Assembly: GCA_964019695.1 (NCBI GenBank)
Contig: OZ026517.1
Location: 72,312,665-72,376,664, forward strand
Direction of reading: 5' to 3'
Length of the DNA: 64,000 bases
Origin: Loripinus fragilis
Taxonomy: Eukaryota; Mollusca; Bivalvia; Lucinida; Lucinidae
The notes under the pieces are model-generated. The model saw nothing but the letters and a program-made list of their open reading frames with translations, did not search any database and was not told where the DNA came from. A program made the position numbers and the translations under genes. The stretch's first letter is position 1; each line of letters opens with the position of its first letter. Shown in pieces: positions 24,701 to 39,200 of the stretch.

Positions 24701-25323
24701 ATACTTGGATATACATGTACCATGGACACATGTAGTAATAGTCTACATGTCTGTTTCCATATAATTGCATGCCTCTTTAATGGTAGACGGCATGGGCGAA
24801 TTCAGAATATTTAGTGAAGGGGAGTCCTGGCATTGTTTTGTTTGATAAGTACTGAACATATTTTACAGTGGGCCGTACGAACCTACCTTGAGAAGCAATT
24901 GGACCCAAATTGTCAGTACCAGTATGTCTTAGGAAATATATAGCAACTTGTGAATTTCTGGGGGAAGGGGGTCCAGTGACTATCACAATGGGGAATTGTC
25001 CGGGCCAGATGGAAGGAATACATCAGGGCTTCACTATATTATGTCTGGGAGTAGACATTCTTGGAGAAGAGAAAACGAGAGGACTGAATCATACAGGCCA
25101 CAAGAGATTACCATTGCAGCCCATCAAGCATGGCCCCAACACTGGAAGGGACATTTCTGCACTTCTGCACGCTTCTTGAAATACAAAACATCATGAGTGG
25201 AATATATGCAGAAAATGATTCCCCTGATCTAAAAACAAAAGTGTTGCGCTAAAAAAAGTTCCTGCTATTCCTGATAGTCTCTATGATAAATCTGATCACA
25301 CCTAGCACTACTATAATAATAAT

Positions 25324-25560
25324 GAGCCAGTGCATGAGATTTCCAACAATTTGAAACTTTGACAAGTGTAGACTCGGACGAGCCTCTGCAGCCTCCTTTT
25401 AAGCTTAGAAACTCCAAATGGTGTTCAACCAGTAGCTTAACAATCATAGAATACTCAAGCGGCTAGCAAAGGCTCTGATCAGACTGCGCGTATGCGCAGG
25501 CTGATCTGAGGCTTTGCTGGTCGCACATACCACATTGTTGGAAATCTCATGCACTGGCTC
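25324..25560. mobile_element. 237-bp MITE with GAGCCAGTGCATGAGATTTC ends
   Basis: The first ~29 bp are repeated inverted at the end (near-perfect). A central hairpin carries TGATCAGACTGCGCGTATGC. A second copy of exactly the same length lies inverted at 60994-61230. Flanks are AT-rich triplets, so a duplication cannot be told. Confidence 0.85.
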
Positions 25561-25729
25561 TTATTATTATTCTTTCAGGTGTAATAAAAATAATAGCTCC
25601 TTGTATTTTCTGTCTATTAACTTATTACAGGAAGAATGCAAATGTGTGCTGATAATATGTCTATGATACTTAAAGCTAATGCAGCAAATGTAATTAAATT
25701 AATTAGTCGTTCATACGTCCTGATAAGCA

Positions 25730-25860
25730 AACTGTTTGAGCATAAAATTATAAATAATTTCTTACCTATCCATTTAAACATGTGTTTAGGTGCTCAAAAT
25801 AACCGTCTCATCGAGACGGTTCTTTTTAGTAACAACAACATATGTTTTAGGTAAGAAATA
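25730..25860. repeat. Foldback repeat with AACCGTCTCATCGAGACGGTT core, copy 1
   Basis: A perfect dyad core (AACCGTCTC / GAGACGGTT) is embedded in TTTAGGTGCTCAAAA and ACAACATATGTTTTAG. The inverted counterpart is at 56575-56700. Confidence 0.75.
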
Positions 25861-26405
25861 AGAATAGCATAATTTGCGTTTATTATAAATACTCTTAACA
25901 GGAGGCCTAGTTGTTTTCAGTTATTTAGGTCACGTGATGCACATTATTCATCTCAGGTAGGCGGGAACAACATTCATAAAAGTGATTATTGCATAAGCGC
26001 CCAGCAATTGCTCACACTAGTTTGCGCATCCGAGTATCCGTGTATTCTCACATGAGTCCCACAAAGGATGTGGTATCTCCAAACAACCAATATCCTCTCC
26101 ATCAGCAGCAGGGATTCCACAAATTAGCTTCCTGGGTGTATCAAACCTGCATTTTCTCTGAAAACATCGGCTGGAAATGCCTCTGTCTTTAATGCAGTCG
26201 GTTGTACGGTGTGTGATCCATGAATAATTTTCCGGTCTTTAGAAGGGCCATGCTATTGCTCAATTGTGATCAAAATTTCTGCGGTAACTGACCCAGTGTG
26301 CTCCCAACCTCCGATACAGCCCCTCCGCCGCCAACCTCCATTAAAACTAAGGAAAGTTTTTTGCCTAATTACAATGTACCACAACTTCTTTTACTGAGTA
26401 GGTGC

Positions 26406-26586
26406 AGACTGGCTCCAGTCCTTAAAACAATTTTCCATCAATGTGTCATACTTGTTGCTAGTCTAACTCTGATGGCTCTTTTTTAAAACAGAGCCATCAG
26501 AGTTAGACAAGCTACAAAACGGAGCCATCAGAGTTTGACTAGCTCCAAGTATATGATAAGACACATTTAAGGACTGGAGCCAGTCT
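26406..26586. mobile_element. Mutator-like MITE (TAGACTGG ends), copy 1
   Basis: Ends AGACTGGCTCCAGTCCTTAA and its complement enclose a hairpin of AGAGCCATCAGAGTTAGAC. Flanks AGTAGGTGC and AGTAGGTAC look like a 9-bp target duplication with one change and a one-base offset. The family is shared with 50765 and 58195. Confidence 0.75.
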
Positions 26587-26607
26587 AAGTAGGTACTAAA
26601 TTAAGTA

Positions 26608-29600
26608 TTAACATGGATTCTCTGTAAGAATCAAAAAATTCCCATAGGGGTCCGGCACGCTAAGTCTGGGATTTTTCTCATTCTTTGTGTGTGAAGCCGG
26701 TATGACCCCCAAACAGCAAAACAAGCCTTAAAATTTCAAAATGACATCTGGTTACCATGGTAACCAGGGTTATTGGTGTCAAGCTGAGCTTTGTAGAAAA
26801 TGCAAAGAAAAAAGTGAAAAATAGGCATACTTGGTTGATCATTCCTTCAAAATGTGTTCATCAAATTTCTGAAACTAACATACTTGTATACTGTACCAAC
26901 TTTGCTCTATATGAGAGAATAAGAAAACATAAGGTATATTACACACATGAGTAGCACGTGACTGTTTAAATATGCAGATTTTTACAATTTCCAAAATGTG
27001 GAAAAAATGGGAATTTGACATATTTTGAAGCAGTTTTTGATAATTTTTGCAACGGTGTACAAGTAAACCACTGATATGAATATAACAAGAAATATGTCTT
27101 CTGTTGGAAACAATAAAAAACTGGATGGAGAAATTCTTTATTTAAGGTCAAGGTCAAGGTCATAAAAACTCCAGTTCATGATTTTTTTTAAATTTGGTAT
27201 TTTCACGTGTTTTGGACCAATATCTGGATGGGTAAATGAAACTAAATAAGAAAGCAAGTGTTACATTCGCTAAGAACAACATATAAGTAATCAAAAACAA
27301 TAATAAAAAGTATGAATTTATTTGAAGGTGAAGGTCAAGGTCAAGGTCATAAAATGTAGAATTTCAAAATACGGAAAAACTTGGTTTTTCACATTTTTTG
27401 ACACACTATTAAGAAGGGTAGAAGAAAGAAAGAAAGAAAGCAAGTGTTACATTCACTAAGAACAACATATAAGTAACCAAACACAATAATAATATGTAAG
27501 AATTTATTTGAAGGTGAAAGTCGAGGTCAAGGTCACAAAATGTAGAATTTCAAATTACGGAAAAAACTTGGTTTTTCACATTTTTTGGCATAATATTAAG
27601 ATGGGTAAATGAAAGAAAGAAAGAAAGAAAGCAACTAGTCTATGCATTAAGAACAACACATCAATTATTAGAATCAATTATCACATGGATTAAAATATTT
27701 TAATGTAAAGGTCAAAGTCAAGGTCATTAAATGTAGAAATTCAAAATGTAGAAAAACTGTGATTTTCACATGTTTTGGAATATTAAACACATTCAGATGG
27801 GAATATAAAATAAATAAGAAAGCCACTAGTGTCTACATTTAGAACAACATATCAGTTAACAAAAGCAATACTGTAATGGATAAATATATTTAGATTTGAA
27901 GGTCAAGGTCAAGGTCATTTAATGTAGAAATTTAAATGTTGAAAAACTTAGTTTGCTGCACGTTTTGGAGCATTATTTAGATGGGCAAATGAAGGAAAGT
28001 AAGAAAACAGCTAGTATATGCATCAAGAACAACACATCAGTTAAAAAACATAACCAAATGAATGAAAATATTCGAATGTGAAGGTCAATATCAAGGTCAT
28101 CAAATATAGGACAACTAAATAACAATTTTGAAATATTCGATTTTTGCATGTTTTGTGACAATATTAAGATGGCTACATGAAATAAGGTAAGAGAGATGCC
28201 AGTCCTTCCATTAAGAACAATACATCAGTTAACAAAAGCAGTACTAAAAAAGAATTTATTTACATGTAAAGGTCAAGGTCATCCAATGTTAAAATTCAAA
28301 ATATGTGTAAAAAACTGACGTTTTCACATGTTTTGAAACAAAATTTAGATTGGTAAATGAAAGAACGCAAGAAAGCAACTAAACTACGCATTAGGAACAA
28401 TACATTAGTTACTAAAAGCAATAAACAAAATTGATGAATCTATTCAAACGCGGAGGTCAATGTCAAGGATATCAAATGTAGTCCAAATTCAAAATGTAGA
28501 AAGACTGCAATTTTCACATGCTTAGATACCATATTTAAATGAGTATATAAAAGCAGTTACTTTGGGATTAGTCTTCATCTATTCTACATCCATTATTTGC
28601 AGTATATGCCCTAGGGAAACTTTGCATATGCGCAGGGTCATCTGAGCCTTGTCTGCCTATTGATGCTTGAACTGCTGATATCTCAAGTATTCTTCAGGCT
28701 ATACAGAAAAATTCAGCTTATCATATGACGTCGCATCTGTGAGTGAAATAATGCCATGCAATAGTATCAATAAACAACTAGTGGTTTATAGATTTACGGG
28801 AAATGTAATGACATCCATAACAACGTTGCATACATAACATGTAATGACAAAAATATAACGTTTTTACGCCAGAAATGAGATTTCAAAGTATTCATTGCGA
28901 AAAAGAGATAAAATGCTCGACAAGCCTCATATTTTATCTCTTTTCCCCAACTCGTTTAATAAATTCAATAAAACATGAGCACTCATGTAAAATTCTCTAT
29001 TTCTTCAATGTTTTAATAGAGTCTATATCTGATTTTATGCTTTTTTCAAAGGAGTTTGTATATGATATAGCGCATTACGAAAATATCTAAGTTATCTGTT
29101 CTTTGAATGAAGTAAAATTTGCTATTTCCACACCCACTGAATTATGTCTTAAAAAAAGGATCTTACATGAGTGATCATTTCATTTGAAATTTATTAAATG
29201 AGCCTTTGAAAGAATCTTTTTACCATTCATTTGAGGGAGCGCAGTGGCTCAGTGGTAGAGTGCTTGACTCGAGACCGAAGGGCCGCGGGTTCGAGCCTCA
29301 CCGGCGTCACTGCGTTGTGGTCCTTGAGCAAGACACATTTATCCTAGCTTAGTACTGGTTCAACCCAGGAAGACCCGTCCCACATAACTGAAAGATTGTT
29401 GAGTGGACGTAAAGAATCAAATCAAACAAACAAACAAAAACCATTCATTTGACATACTAAATGCAATTTTATCACCTTCAAAATTTGTTTATTTCAATGA
29501 AACATTGCATTATGTGACTGTCGTCCAGCAGGAGAAGAGAAAGAAAAAATGTCAGTAAATCGTGATAATTTCATTTCCAAACTTTTCCTCAAGAAATAAT

Positions 29601-32600
29601 TAAGAAAATGAATACTAACACTTTGTGTTTTGCAAAGAAGAGCTTCCAGATTATTTTAACAAGTATGGGCTTTTAAAAAGAAAAAAAAGCTCACATCTTC
29701 TTAAAATTGGAAAAATGCTATCTTTGACCTTGACTTTCCATTCTTATAACAAATGTTTATTTATTTGCTACTGCTTACATTTACTATGGTGTCCTTTTTG
29801 ACTGTACAAGTAGATTTCATAGGGCTTTTTACCCACAAACAACCCCTGCAATCTGAGTAACCAAACGAGCAAAATCTGTTTTTTTTTCAAGTTGAATTTT
29901 TATGTTCTGTGACCTTGAACTTGACCTTCACATTTTAATATGTTTATCCTTTTAAATTTGGCTTTTTTATGTTGTGTTGATATGTGGCCTTTTTAGAAAC
30001 GCTTAAAATTAAACCAAACCAAAAACTGTTAATAAATAGATGAAAATCGCCATAATTCAACATTTGGCTATAGAAAAATTTGTGACCTTGACCTTCATAT
30101 TTATATCTTTCCACCAGTTTGATTTAATTTAAATAGTTGCTATTATTATTTGTATTAATATATCAAATGATTTATAAATATATTTTGGACACATTATAAA
30201 AATTTGTTACGAATGTGACTAAATTACTGTTTTTTCGCCTTTTCTGAAAATGTACCATTTGTGACCTTGACATTGACCTTCACATTTTTATTTATCATCT
30301 GTTTAGGTTTTGGTGTCAATAAAAGATATTTCATTTCTATATAACCATATTAGTTTTTTTTATTACCATCTTCAGCTACACTTCACAAAATGGGTTTAAA
30401 TTAGTGAAAAATCCCTTTTTTCCTTCATTTTGAAAGTAGACAACATGACATTGACCTTGACCTTTATACACCAATTTCTCCAACCGGTTTGATTTAATAT
30501 TAAATAGTTGCTATTATTATCTTTGTGAATATATAAAAGGATTTATAAATATATTCTGGAAACATTACAAAATTTTGTTTCAAAATATGACTCAATTTAT
30601 GTTGTAACTGTTTTTTCACCTTTGTTGAAAATGTACCATTTGTGACCTTGACATTGGCCTTCTCATTTATATTCATCATCTGTTAAGGTTTTGGTGTCAA
30701 TAAAAGATACCTTTATCTTTTTAACCATATTAGCTTTTTTCTTACCATCTTCAGCTATACTTTACAAAAAATGTTTAAATTAGTGAAAAATCCATTTTTT
30801 CTTCATTTCAAAAGTAGACATTTTATGACCTTGACCTTCACACATCAATTTCTCCAACCGGTTTGATATATTTTCAAATAGTTGCTAGTATTATCTTTAT
30901 GAATATGTCAAAGGATTTATAAATATATTATGGGAACATTGCAAAATTTTGTTTCAAAATATGACTTAATTACTGGGGTTTTTTTTCAACTTTTCTGAAA
31001 ATGTACCATTTGTGACCTTGACATTGACCTTCACATTTATATTCATCATCTGTTTAGGTTTGGTGTCAATAAAAGATACCCTATTCGACATAACCATATT
31101 AGTTTTATTCTTACCATCTTCAGCTACATTTCACAAAAAAGGGTTTAAATTGGTGAAAAATCCCCCTTTTCTTCATCTTGAAAGTAGACAATTTATGACC
31201 TTGACCATGACCTTCATACACCCATTTCTCCAACCGGTTTGATATAATTTTAAATAGTTGTTATTATTATCTTTGTCGAGATATCAAAGGAGTTATAAAT
31301 ATATTCTAGAAACATTACAAAATATTGTTTCAAAATATGCCTAAATTACTGTTTTTTTTTTCGCCTTTTTTGAAAATGTACCATTTGTGACCTTGAGTTG
31401 ACCTTGACATTTATATTCATCACTGTTTAGGTTTTGGTATCAATAAAAGATACTTTTTTCTTTTTAACCATATTAGCTTTTTTCTTACCATCTTCAGCTA
31501 TACTTTACAAAAACTGTTTAAATTAGTGAAAAATCCCTTTTTTCTTCATTTTGAAAGTAGACATTTTATGACCTTGACCTTGACCTTCACACATTTTCTC
31601 CAACCGGTTTGATATATTTTCAAATAGTTGCTATTATTATCTTTGTGAATATGTCAAAGGATTTATAAATATATTATGGGAACATTGCAAAATTTTGTTT
31701 CAAAATATGACTAAATTACTGTTTTTTTTCAACTTTTTTGAAAATGTACCATTTGTGACCTTGACATATCCCTTCACATTTATATTCATCATCTGTTTAG
31801 GTTTGGTGTCAATAAAAGATACCCTATTCGACATAACCATATTAGCTTTTTTCTTACCATCTTCAGCTACACTTCACAATAAAGGGTTTAAATTAGTGAA
31901 AAATCCCCTTTTTCTTCATTTTGAAAGTAGGCAATTTATGACCTTGACCATGACCTTCATACACCCATTTCTCCAACCAGTTTGATATAATTTTAAATAG
32001 TTGTTATTATTATCTTTGTCGAGATATCAAAGGATTTATAAATATATTCTAGAAACATTACAAAATTTTGCTTCAAAATATGCCTAAATTACTGTTTTTT
32101 TCGCCTTTTTTGAAAATGTACCATTTGTGACCTTGACATTGACCTTGACATTTATATTCATCATCTGTTTAGGTTATGGTATCAATAAAAGATACTTTTT
32201 TCTTTATAACCTTAATTGTATTTTTCTTACCATCTTCAGCTACCCTTCACAAAAAAGGGTTTAAATTAGTGAAAAATCCCTTTTTTCTACATTTTGAAAA
32301 TAGACAATTTATGACCTTGACCTTGGCCTTCAAACATCAATTTCTCCAACCAGAGTTTTTCTAAGTTCAATAGTTCAGATGTTGTTCGGTATATACACAT
32401 GAGTGGTTTTCTTGAGGACCGTTGCAAAAGTGTTCATAATAATATCTAAATATGTGTAATTTTGCGATTTTCACATATTTGGCATTTTGCCAAATTTCCC
32501 CATATTTGGGCCCCTCGTATGAGGCGTCTGTAGAAAATAATGGTTTTATTCTTGTATTATTCTGTCGTTCCAATTTAGTAGCCTCAATCACACCTAAAAA

Positions 32601-32856
32601 AACTTTGTAAAGAATTATATAATGACAAGAAAACAACAGCACAATTTGGCAGGGTCTGGAATTTTTCCTGTCAATTTCTGCTGCATTTTCACAGGATCAA
32701 ATAATCGCCGTTTCCATGGCAACGAATAATAAATCGAAATGTTTGGCACCAGTTATGTAGGTTTTGGGTCACACCCAACATATACACAAAAAATTATGAA
32801 AATCCCAGACATAGCGTGGCCAACTTTTTTTGATTCTTACAGAGAATCCATGTTAA
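26608..32856. mobile_element. 6.25 kb foldback element with tandem-array arms rich in TCAAGGTCA
   Basis: TTAACATGGATTCTCTGTAA (26608) is inverted at the other end (32837-32856). Similarity continues with GTCTGGGAT..TTTTGTGT on both sides, and both ends abut TA. The left arm (~27140-28560) has about eight units of ~185 bp, each with AAGGTCAAGGTCA. The right arm (~29700-32360) has about fifteen units carrying GACCTTGACCTTCAC, i.e. the same word inverted. From ~30250 on these units are organised as a ~370-bp dimer (GTACCATTTGTGACCTTGAC spaced 367-385 bp, six times). A SINE interrupts the spacer. Short open stretches inside are by-products of the repeats. Confidence 0.78.
29235..29439 (+). mobile_element. 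tRNA-derived SINE, copy 2 (full length)
   Basis: The element starts GGGAGCGCAGTGGCTCAGTG, has B-box GGTTCGAGCCTC, body GTGGTCCTTGAGCAAGACAC and a tail of AAATCAAA/CAAA units. It is flanked by perfect 13-bp direct repeats ACCATTCATTTGA (29222-29234 and 29440-29452). The body is of a type known from invertebrate SINE superfamilies; I cannot say which. Confidence 0.95.
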
Positions 32857-33225
32857 TATCTCAGCAGCATGGTGAATCGCATCATTGACATTGGCACACA
32901 AGTTTTAAGCTAGATCACTGTGTAATGAGTAACTGACCATACCGTGATTCTTTATGACTGAATAAGGATCTGTTATCATAATTAGAGTTCTAACAGTCTA
33001 GACAATTAAAGGTCACCCAGAAATGTCAGATAAGAATGGAATTAAAACAATTAAGGTCAACGTGACCATTTAATTGGAAATTGTCCCTGATAATATAATG
33101 TACACGGAATTAATAGCTCCAAAACTAAATCAGGAAATTTATTGACAGTGATACGACCAGGAATTCCCACTTTGCCACCATGAAAAAAGGCACAGGCAAA
33201 CCAATAAAGCAAGTAGGCAAACCAA

Positions 33226-33277
<52 letters not shown>

Positions 33278-36200
33278 CATGGTGAAGTTACGTATATGAA
33301 AGCGTGAAATTAAATTAACCATCTGTTGCAATTGTCCATATTGGTTGTTGGATAATAATATGGCATTGCAATGGGTTATCTAGGTCCAGCCTGACTTGTT
33401 CGCTACAGCATCAGCCTTCATGTCAGGCCTAGTGGTCGAAGTGCTTGTTTTAAAAAAATATTCTAATGCACTTGCAAATGCAACGTGACGTCTGATTGGA
33501 TAACGTCATTAATTTGCGACAGTATATCCTGCTATATACTGTCGGAAACCCGACGTCATTACGTAACGTCGCTTTTCATTGGTTGTTAAGTGAATATATG
33601 CAGCTGGCAAGCGGTTTTATGCAGCTGGCGTCGCTGGACGTATAGGCGCATCAAGTACATTTTCACTGTCTTTTTGAAAGGAAAATGTTAATAGTGCATT
33701 AGAATAGGGATAACCATATTCAAAATTTATTTGGGGAGGTATATCGTCGGATATAGGTTCGGAAATCACGTTTTACGGCTCCGATTACGCGTCGCCGTAA
33801 AACTAAATTTCCGACCGTATATCCGACGATATACATCCCCAAATGAAAATTTTGAATACAGTTATCCCCTTACTATTCAACTATTTAGTCACTGTCTATT
33901 CAAGCCCACAACAAGCTCCTGTTTCCGTTAGCTTTACAAGAGCCTGGGGACATTGCATACCACGTGGCGATACAGTGACCGAATCGTTGAATAATATAGT
34001 ACAAGCAGGTGATAAAACAAATTATATCTTTCCATGCATTTAGAATACCACATTACTAGCAAATCTGATTTTCAACAGCTACATGCTATATGATTGTAAA
34101 TTAAGTGATAACTTTTTAGAGAGTTCTCTCGATTCTCACACAATTAAATTTGTTTGAACGCTTTCCCTGCAATTTGGTTCTTCCATACTGTCCGATGTGT
34201 TTTAGGTACATTTAAAGGGATCATATAGTTTTGGATTTCAATTTGCAGTTTCCCTGCTAAAAATGTTTGTATCAGTTGGCAATGTGTCAATTGAATGATT
34301 GTGTAAAACATTTGCCAGTCTTTAATCGAGCATATCATATAATCAATCACAGGTCTTTATATGCATTTCGCGACCATTACGTATCATATGTTTCATTTTG
34401 CGCATTTGTTTTAATCGAGTTACATTCATTAAAACAATTGTACTAGGTATGGTCTTTTGTTGTATCAGAACAGTGGAAATAAACCATATTTATATAACGC
34501 TTTGTATTTAGGCAAATGTAAAATCATTTATACATATAAAAGTTGTATTTAATGCGAACATACATGTACAACCATATATTAATCTAAAACCTTAATTTAG
34601 GTGAATATAAAACTATATGTTTATATAGAGCTTTACATATCAGGTTAACATAAAATCATATATACTGAAACAATAAAGTTATGTCCGCTTGACGTTTATG
34701 TCTGCCAGTTCCAAATGTATGAACGCATTTCATTCAAATTTTCACCTTACAAACTTTGATCATATAGAAACGATTTGCACCTAAGAGTAATTCATTTGAT
34801 AATCAGTAGAGCCGCTGACAAAGCAGCGAACACGAGTACCCTTAAAATCAAAAGTCACAACATCAAAAGCGTAAATGTGTGTCCGTCATAATCCCGAACC
34901 GTTCAAGCACATTTAAACATCACTGAGCAAACTCTCTAGTAAGATAAGCCGGCTAGTTGTATGCATTGCTTTTACGGCCACAGCCATAAGGCTGTTACAT
35001 ACTCTGACGTCACAAAACATCGATCACGAGCGTGCGCGTGAAAACACTCAAAAATTCATTATTGGTCCAGCATTTTGATAATCAACAGAATCGAACAAAT
35101 TTGATGCTTTTTCGCCATCACAAGCATTTTGACATTAACCCTTAAGGCGCCAAGAAAAAAATGCATCTGAAAATGTTGTCTGCTGAAGTTGTCTGCTGCA
35201 AAATAATTGCCTGACATTACTGACAAATTAAGTATAGAAGCAAACAGCATGGACCCAGAACAAACTGCTCCTTTAGGAGCAGTCTGATCAGAATCCACAC
35301 TGTTTGCCATAGAGGCTTCTTAAACATTTCAGCAGATGAGAAAAGCAGACGACTTTTGTTGTGATTGGCGCATTAAGGGTTAACTAAGACTAATCAGCAT
35401 CAAAACAATTGATAATAGAATTCTCTGATGATTTTGCAGTAAGGGGTGGGGTATAAAACACAGATTTAGTGAACCTTTGATGCCCGACATCAGCCATAGT
35501 TTTTGTTTTTCTTTATTTTGTAATTGTTGTCATAAATCAACACAACAAATTTAAAAAAGAACGGGCTCAAAATGATGTATGGTTAAGGAGATTTGGAAGT
35601 TCTTAAATTGTTATTTGTTTAATTCAAAGGAAGGTAATTTTAGTCAATTCCGTAAATGAAAGATTTGTAACTGCAATTTCGCTCGTTCAATAGGCAGACT
35701 TGGAATTTTTAGATGTTTTTATCATCGGACGCTTCTGGTTGCCAATTAACGTAAAATGTGTCACGTTTTAATGATTAACTTCCTGATGATAATGGAAAAA
35801 GCTGTGTGCACATTAGGTTTGATAACCCTTAAACAGTCAGGGGCATAACCTGTGTAAGATACAATATATACCTCTTGAAGAAGTTAAAATTGTGTCTTCT
35901 CAACAATGATTTCAAAGTGAGGCCATCGAAAGTAACTTATTTAGGTTATATCTGAAATTATTTACGTCAAGGTCAAATTTTAGGACGTCAAAAATATAAC
36001 TTATTCAAGTTAAAATGTAGCTTTTTTTCTGATCTTCAATGACCTTGCGTACACATTTCTAGACGATGCGTACACAAATTTATTGCATAATCGAAAAGTT
36101 ATGAAATAGGTCTTTCAGGTAAAATTACCTACATGGCCGTGAAAATAGCAGTAACTCCGAAATATGAAGATGAAAAAAGACAGATTCACTCAAACAGGTT

Positions 36201-39200
36201 ACTTTTGTATTTGTTGCTAAAAAGTTAACTGCTTTAAGTGATATATTATTTTAACTTTTGGAAATTATGCACCTGACTGTTAAAGATAAGAAGATAAAAT
36301 CAAATAATTACAATTTTTTGTGTGTCGGACGTTTGATAAACATTTTGGTTTTATTTTTGTTGCAACATCTTAACTGGATCGAAAGATAAAGTACCATGAA
36401 AATCGGGCGTTTCTTTTTTGTTGTTTGAGTATATTTATATAGAGCTTTGTATTTTAGGCGAATATAAAATCATATATTTATATAGAGCTTTGTATTTTAG
36501 GCGAATATAAAACCATATATTTATATAGAGCTTTGTATTTAAGGCGAATAATAAACCGTATATATTCATAGAGCTTTGTCTTTTAGGCGAATAAAAAACA
36601 TTATACTTATATAGATATTTGTATTATATGCCAATATAAAACTATATATTTATAGGAGCTTTGTATTTTACGCAAATATTAAACGTTATATTTATATAAA
36701 ACTTTGTGTTTTAGGCGAATACAAAACATTATATTTATAAAGCGCTTTGTATTTTAGGCGAATATAAAACCATATATTTAGTGAAGACCGTTGTATTTTA
36801 GACGAATACAAAACCATATATTTATATTGAGCTTTGTATTTTAAGGCGAATATAAAACCATATATTTATATAGTGATTTGTATTTATGCAAATATAAAGC
36901 CATATATTTATGTAGAAATATGTATTTTAGGCGAATATAAACTATATATACATATGGAGCTTTATTTCTGACGAATGTAAAACAATATATACATAGCACT
37001 TTGTGTTTTAGGCGAATTCAAGCTTTATATTTGTTTAAAACGTTGTATTAACCAGTCAGGGGCATAACTTGTATAGGTTACAATATATATCACTCGAAGA
37101 AGTTAAAAGTGTGTCTTTTCAACAATGATTTCAAAGTGAGGCTATCGAAAGTAACTTATTTCGGTTATATCTGAAATTATTTACGCCAAGGTCAAATTTT
37201 AGTCCGTCGAAAATATAACTTATTCAAGTTAAAAAGAAGCTTATTTTCTGATTTTCAATGACCTCGCGTACAAATTTCTAGACGATGCGTACACAAATTT
37301 ATTGCATAATCGTAAAGTTATGTTAAAGGTATTTCAGATAAAATTACCCACATGGCCGTGAAAATTGCAGTAACTCCAGAATATGAAGATGAAAAAAGAC
37401 AGTTTCACTCATACAGGTTACTTTATTTTTGTTGCTAAAAAAGTAACTGCTTTAAGTTATATATTTTTTAACTTTTGGAAGTTATGCGCCTGACTGTTAA
37501 CGGCAAATTTAAGGTTTATATTTGTATAAAATTTTATATAATAGGCTAATATAAAATATATATTTTATATATAGCTTTGTATTTTAGGCGAATACAAAAC
37601 CATATATTTATATAGAGCTTTGTCTTTTAGGCGAATATAAAACCATACACTTTTATAGAGCTTTATATTTAAGCCTAATAGGTCACAGACCTGTAAATGT
37701 AAAAGGGGCAGTGATTGGCTGAAAAGGTGGGTGGAAGCTCAGCACAATATTTTTAAGTTGTAAGGTGTTTCATGATTGGTCAATAATAAAACTAGGAAAT
37801 ATATTGTATTTATTAGACGGGTCTATCTTTGCTGTACTTTTTGGAATAACATTTCATTGCTTCTGATGATTAAGTTTACTGGTGTGGCTTAGAAAAAAGG
37901 ACCTTGCATTCTGGTATTTTTTTCAGTAAAATTTTCCTCTCATGTAGGGTGCCCACCTTCAGGGGCCAAAAAGTGGCAAAACATGGCGGTCACCAGGGTA
38001 TCTCATTCTTGTTTTTGATTGAACTAGGTCCAATCTGTAACTCTAAGGCAGCCTCATTGTGATTGAAGAGTTGTGAGGACCACAGCCTACTTAAAAGCTA
38101 TAATGGAGGTCTATGGAAAAACAATTACAGGTCTGGGCCCTAAAGAAGACTATCAGGCCTGTTTTGTTGGATACCTTGGCTGCTATGTATGTGACCTGTA
38201 ATATGTTTTTAATGCATTGTTTTCATTTCAGCAAGTCCAATAATTATTTCAGCTTTCAAAAAGTCCACTTTTTTAAAACAAAAATCATTAGGACTGCAGA
38301 AAAAGAGCCTTATTAGTAGGTAGGGGTGATGGTTGGCTCAGTTGTGCACTACAAATTGGACTTTAAGCATGTGAGTTGCCATTCTGCACTATCAGGCTAA
38401 ACTGTAAGCATACTTTCATCGATTGGAAACTCACTGGTTCCCAAATCAGAGCATTTGTGTTTTTTAATTGTTATGCTAGAGCATTTTTCTGGAGTATGTG
38501 TTCTTGTGATTGTCAAAATGTGATAAAAAAGGCCCTTTCGCAAGTTTGCGTAAACCGCAGTAGTGGTCACTTTATTTAGTTAAATGCAATTTAGTTGAAA
38601 AGTGTTACATGTGTTAAACCCATATTTACATGCTCATTTATTGTCATGTGCCTTAGTTGAACTCAGAGATAGCACAAGAAACTGTCATATTACCCAATAT
38701 GACATTGACCTTTGACAGATTGACCTTTCAATTGAGCAACAGTGAAGAACAACTTGGAAACCTATATGATATTGCACTCTCCACTTTGTTTAGTAGTCCA
38801 TTTGGGTCAGTTTGGGTTGATTTGCTGTCCAAATTGACCCTTGACCTTTTTGATGACCTTGACCTTGATAAGAGGGGCCATTTCAGATGGATATATATAT
38901 ATATATATATATGCGTATTAGTCCCTTTTAAGCTTTACTATTCAATCCGGCAACTTAAATGTCACTTTGAAAAAATGTCATAATGAAACTGCAACAGTAT
39001 ACCAGTTCACAGGCATGATTTTATCAAACTTACAGACTGCCATTTGTAAAATAAGTATTTTGGGCTAGTATTTTTTAAACTTTGTCTATAACATGATGTT
39101 TTCCCTGACCATTTGACCCATTTTACCTCAATTTAAGGCAAATAGGTCATTAGTTTGTAGAAATTGTACCTTTTTGACCAATTAAATTGCAAAGTCACCT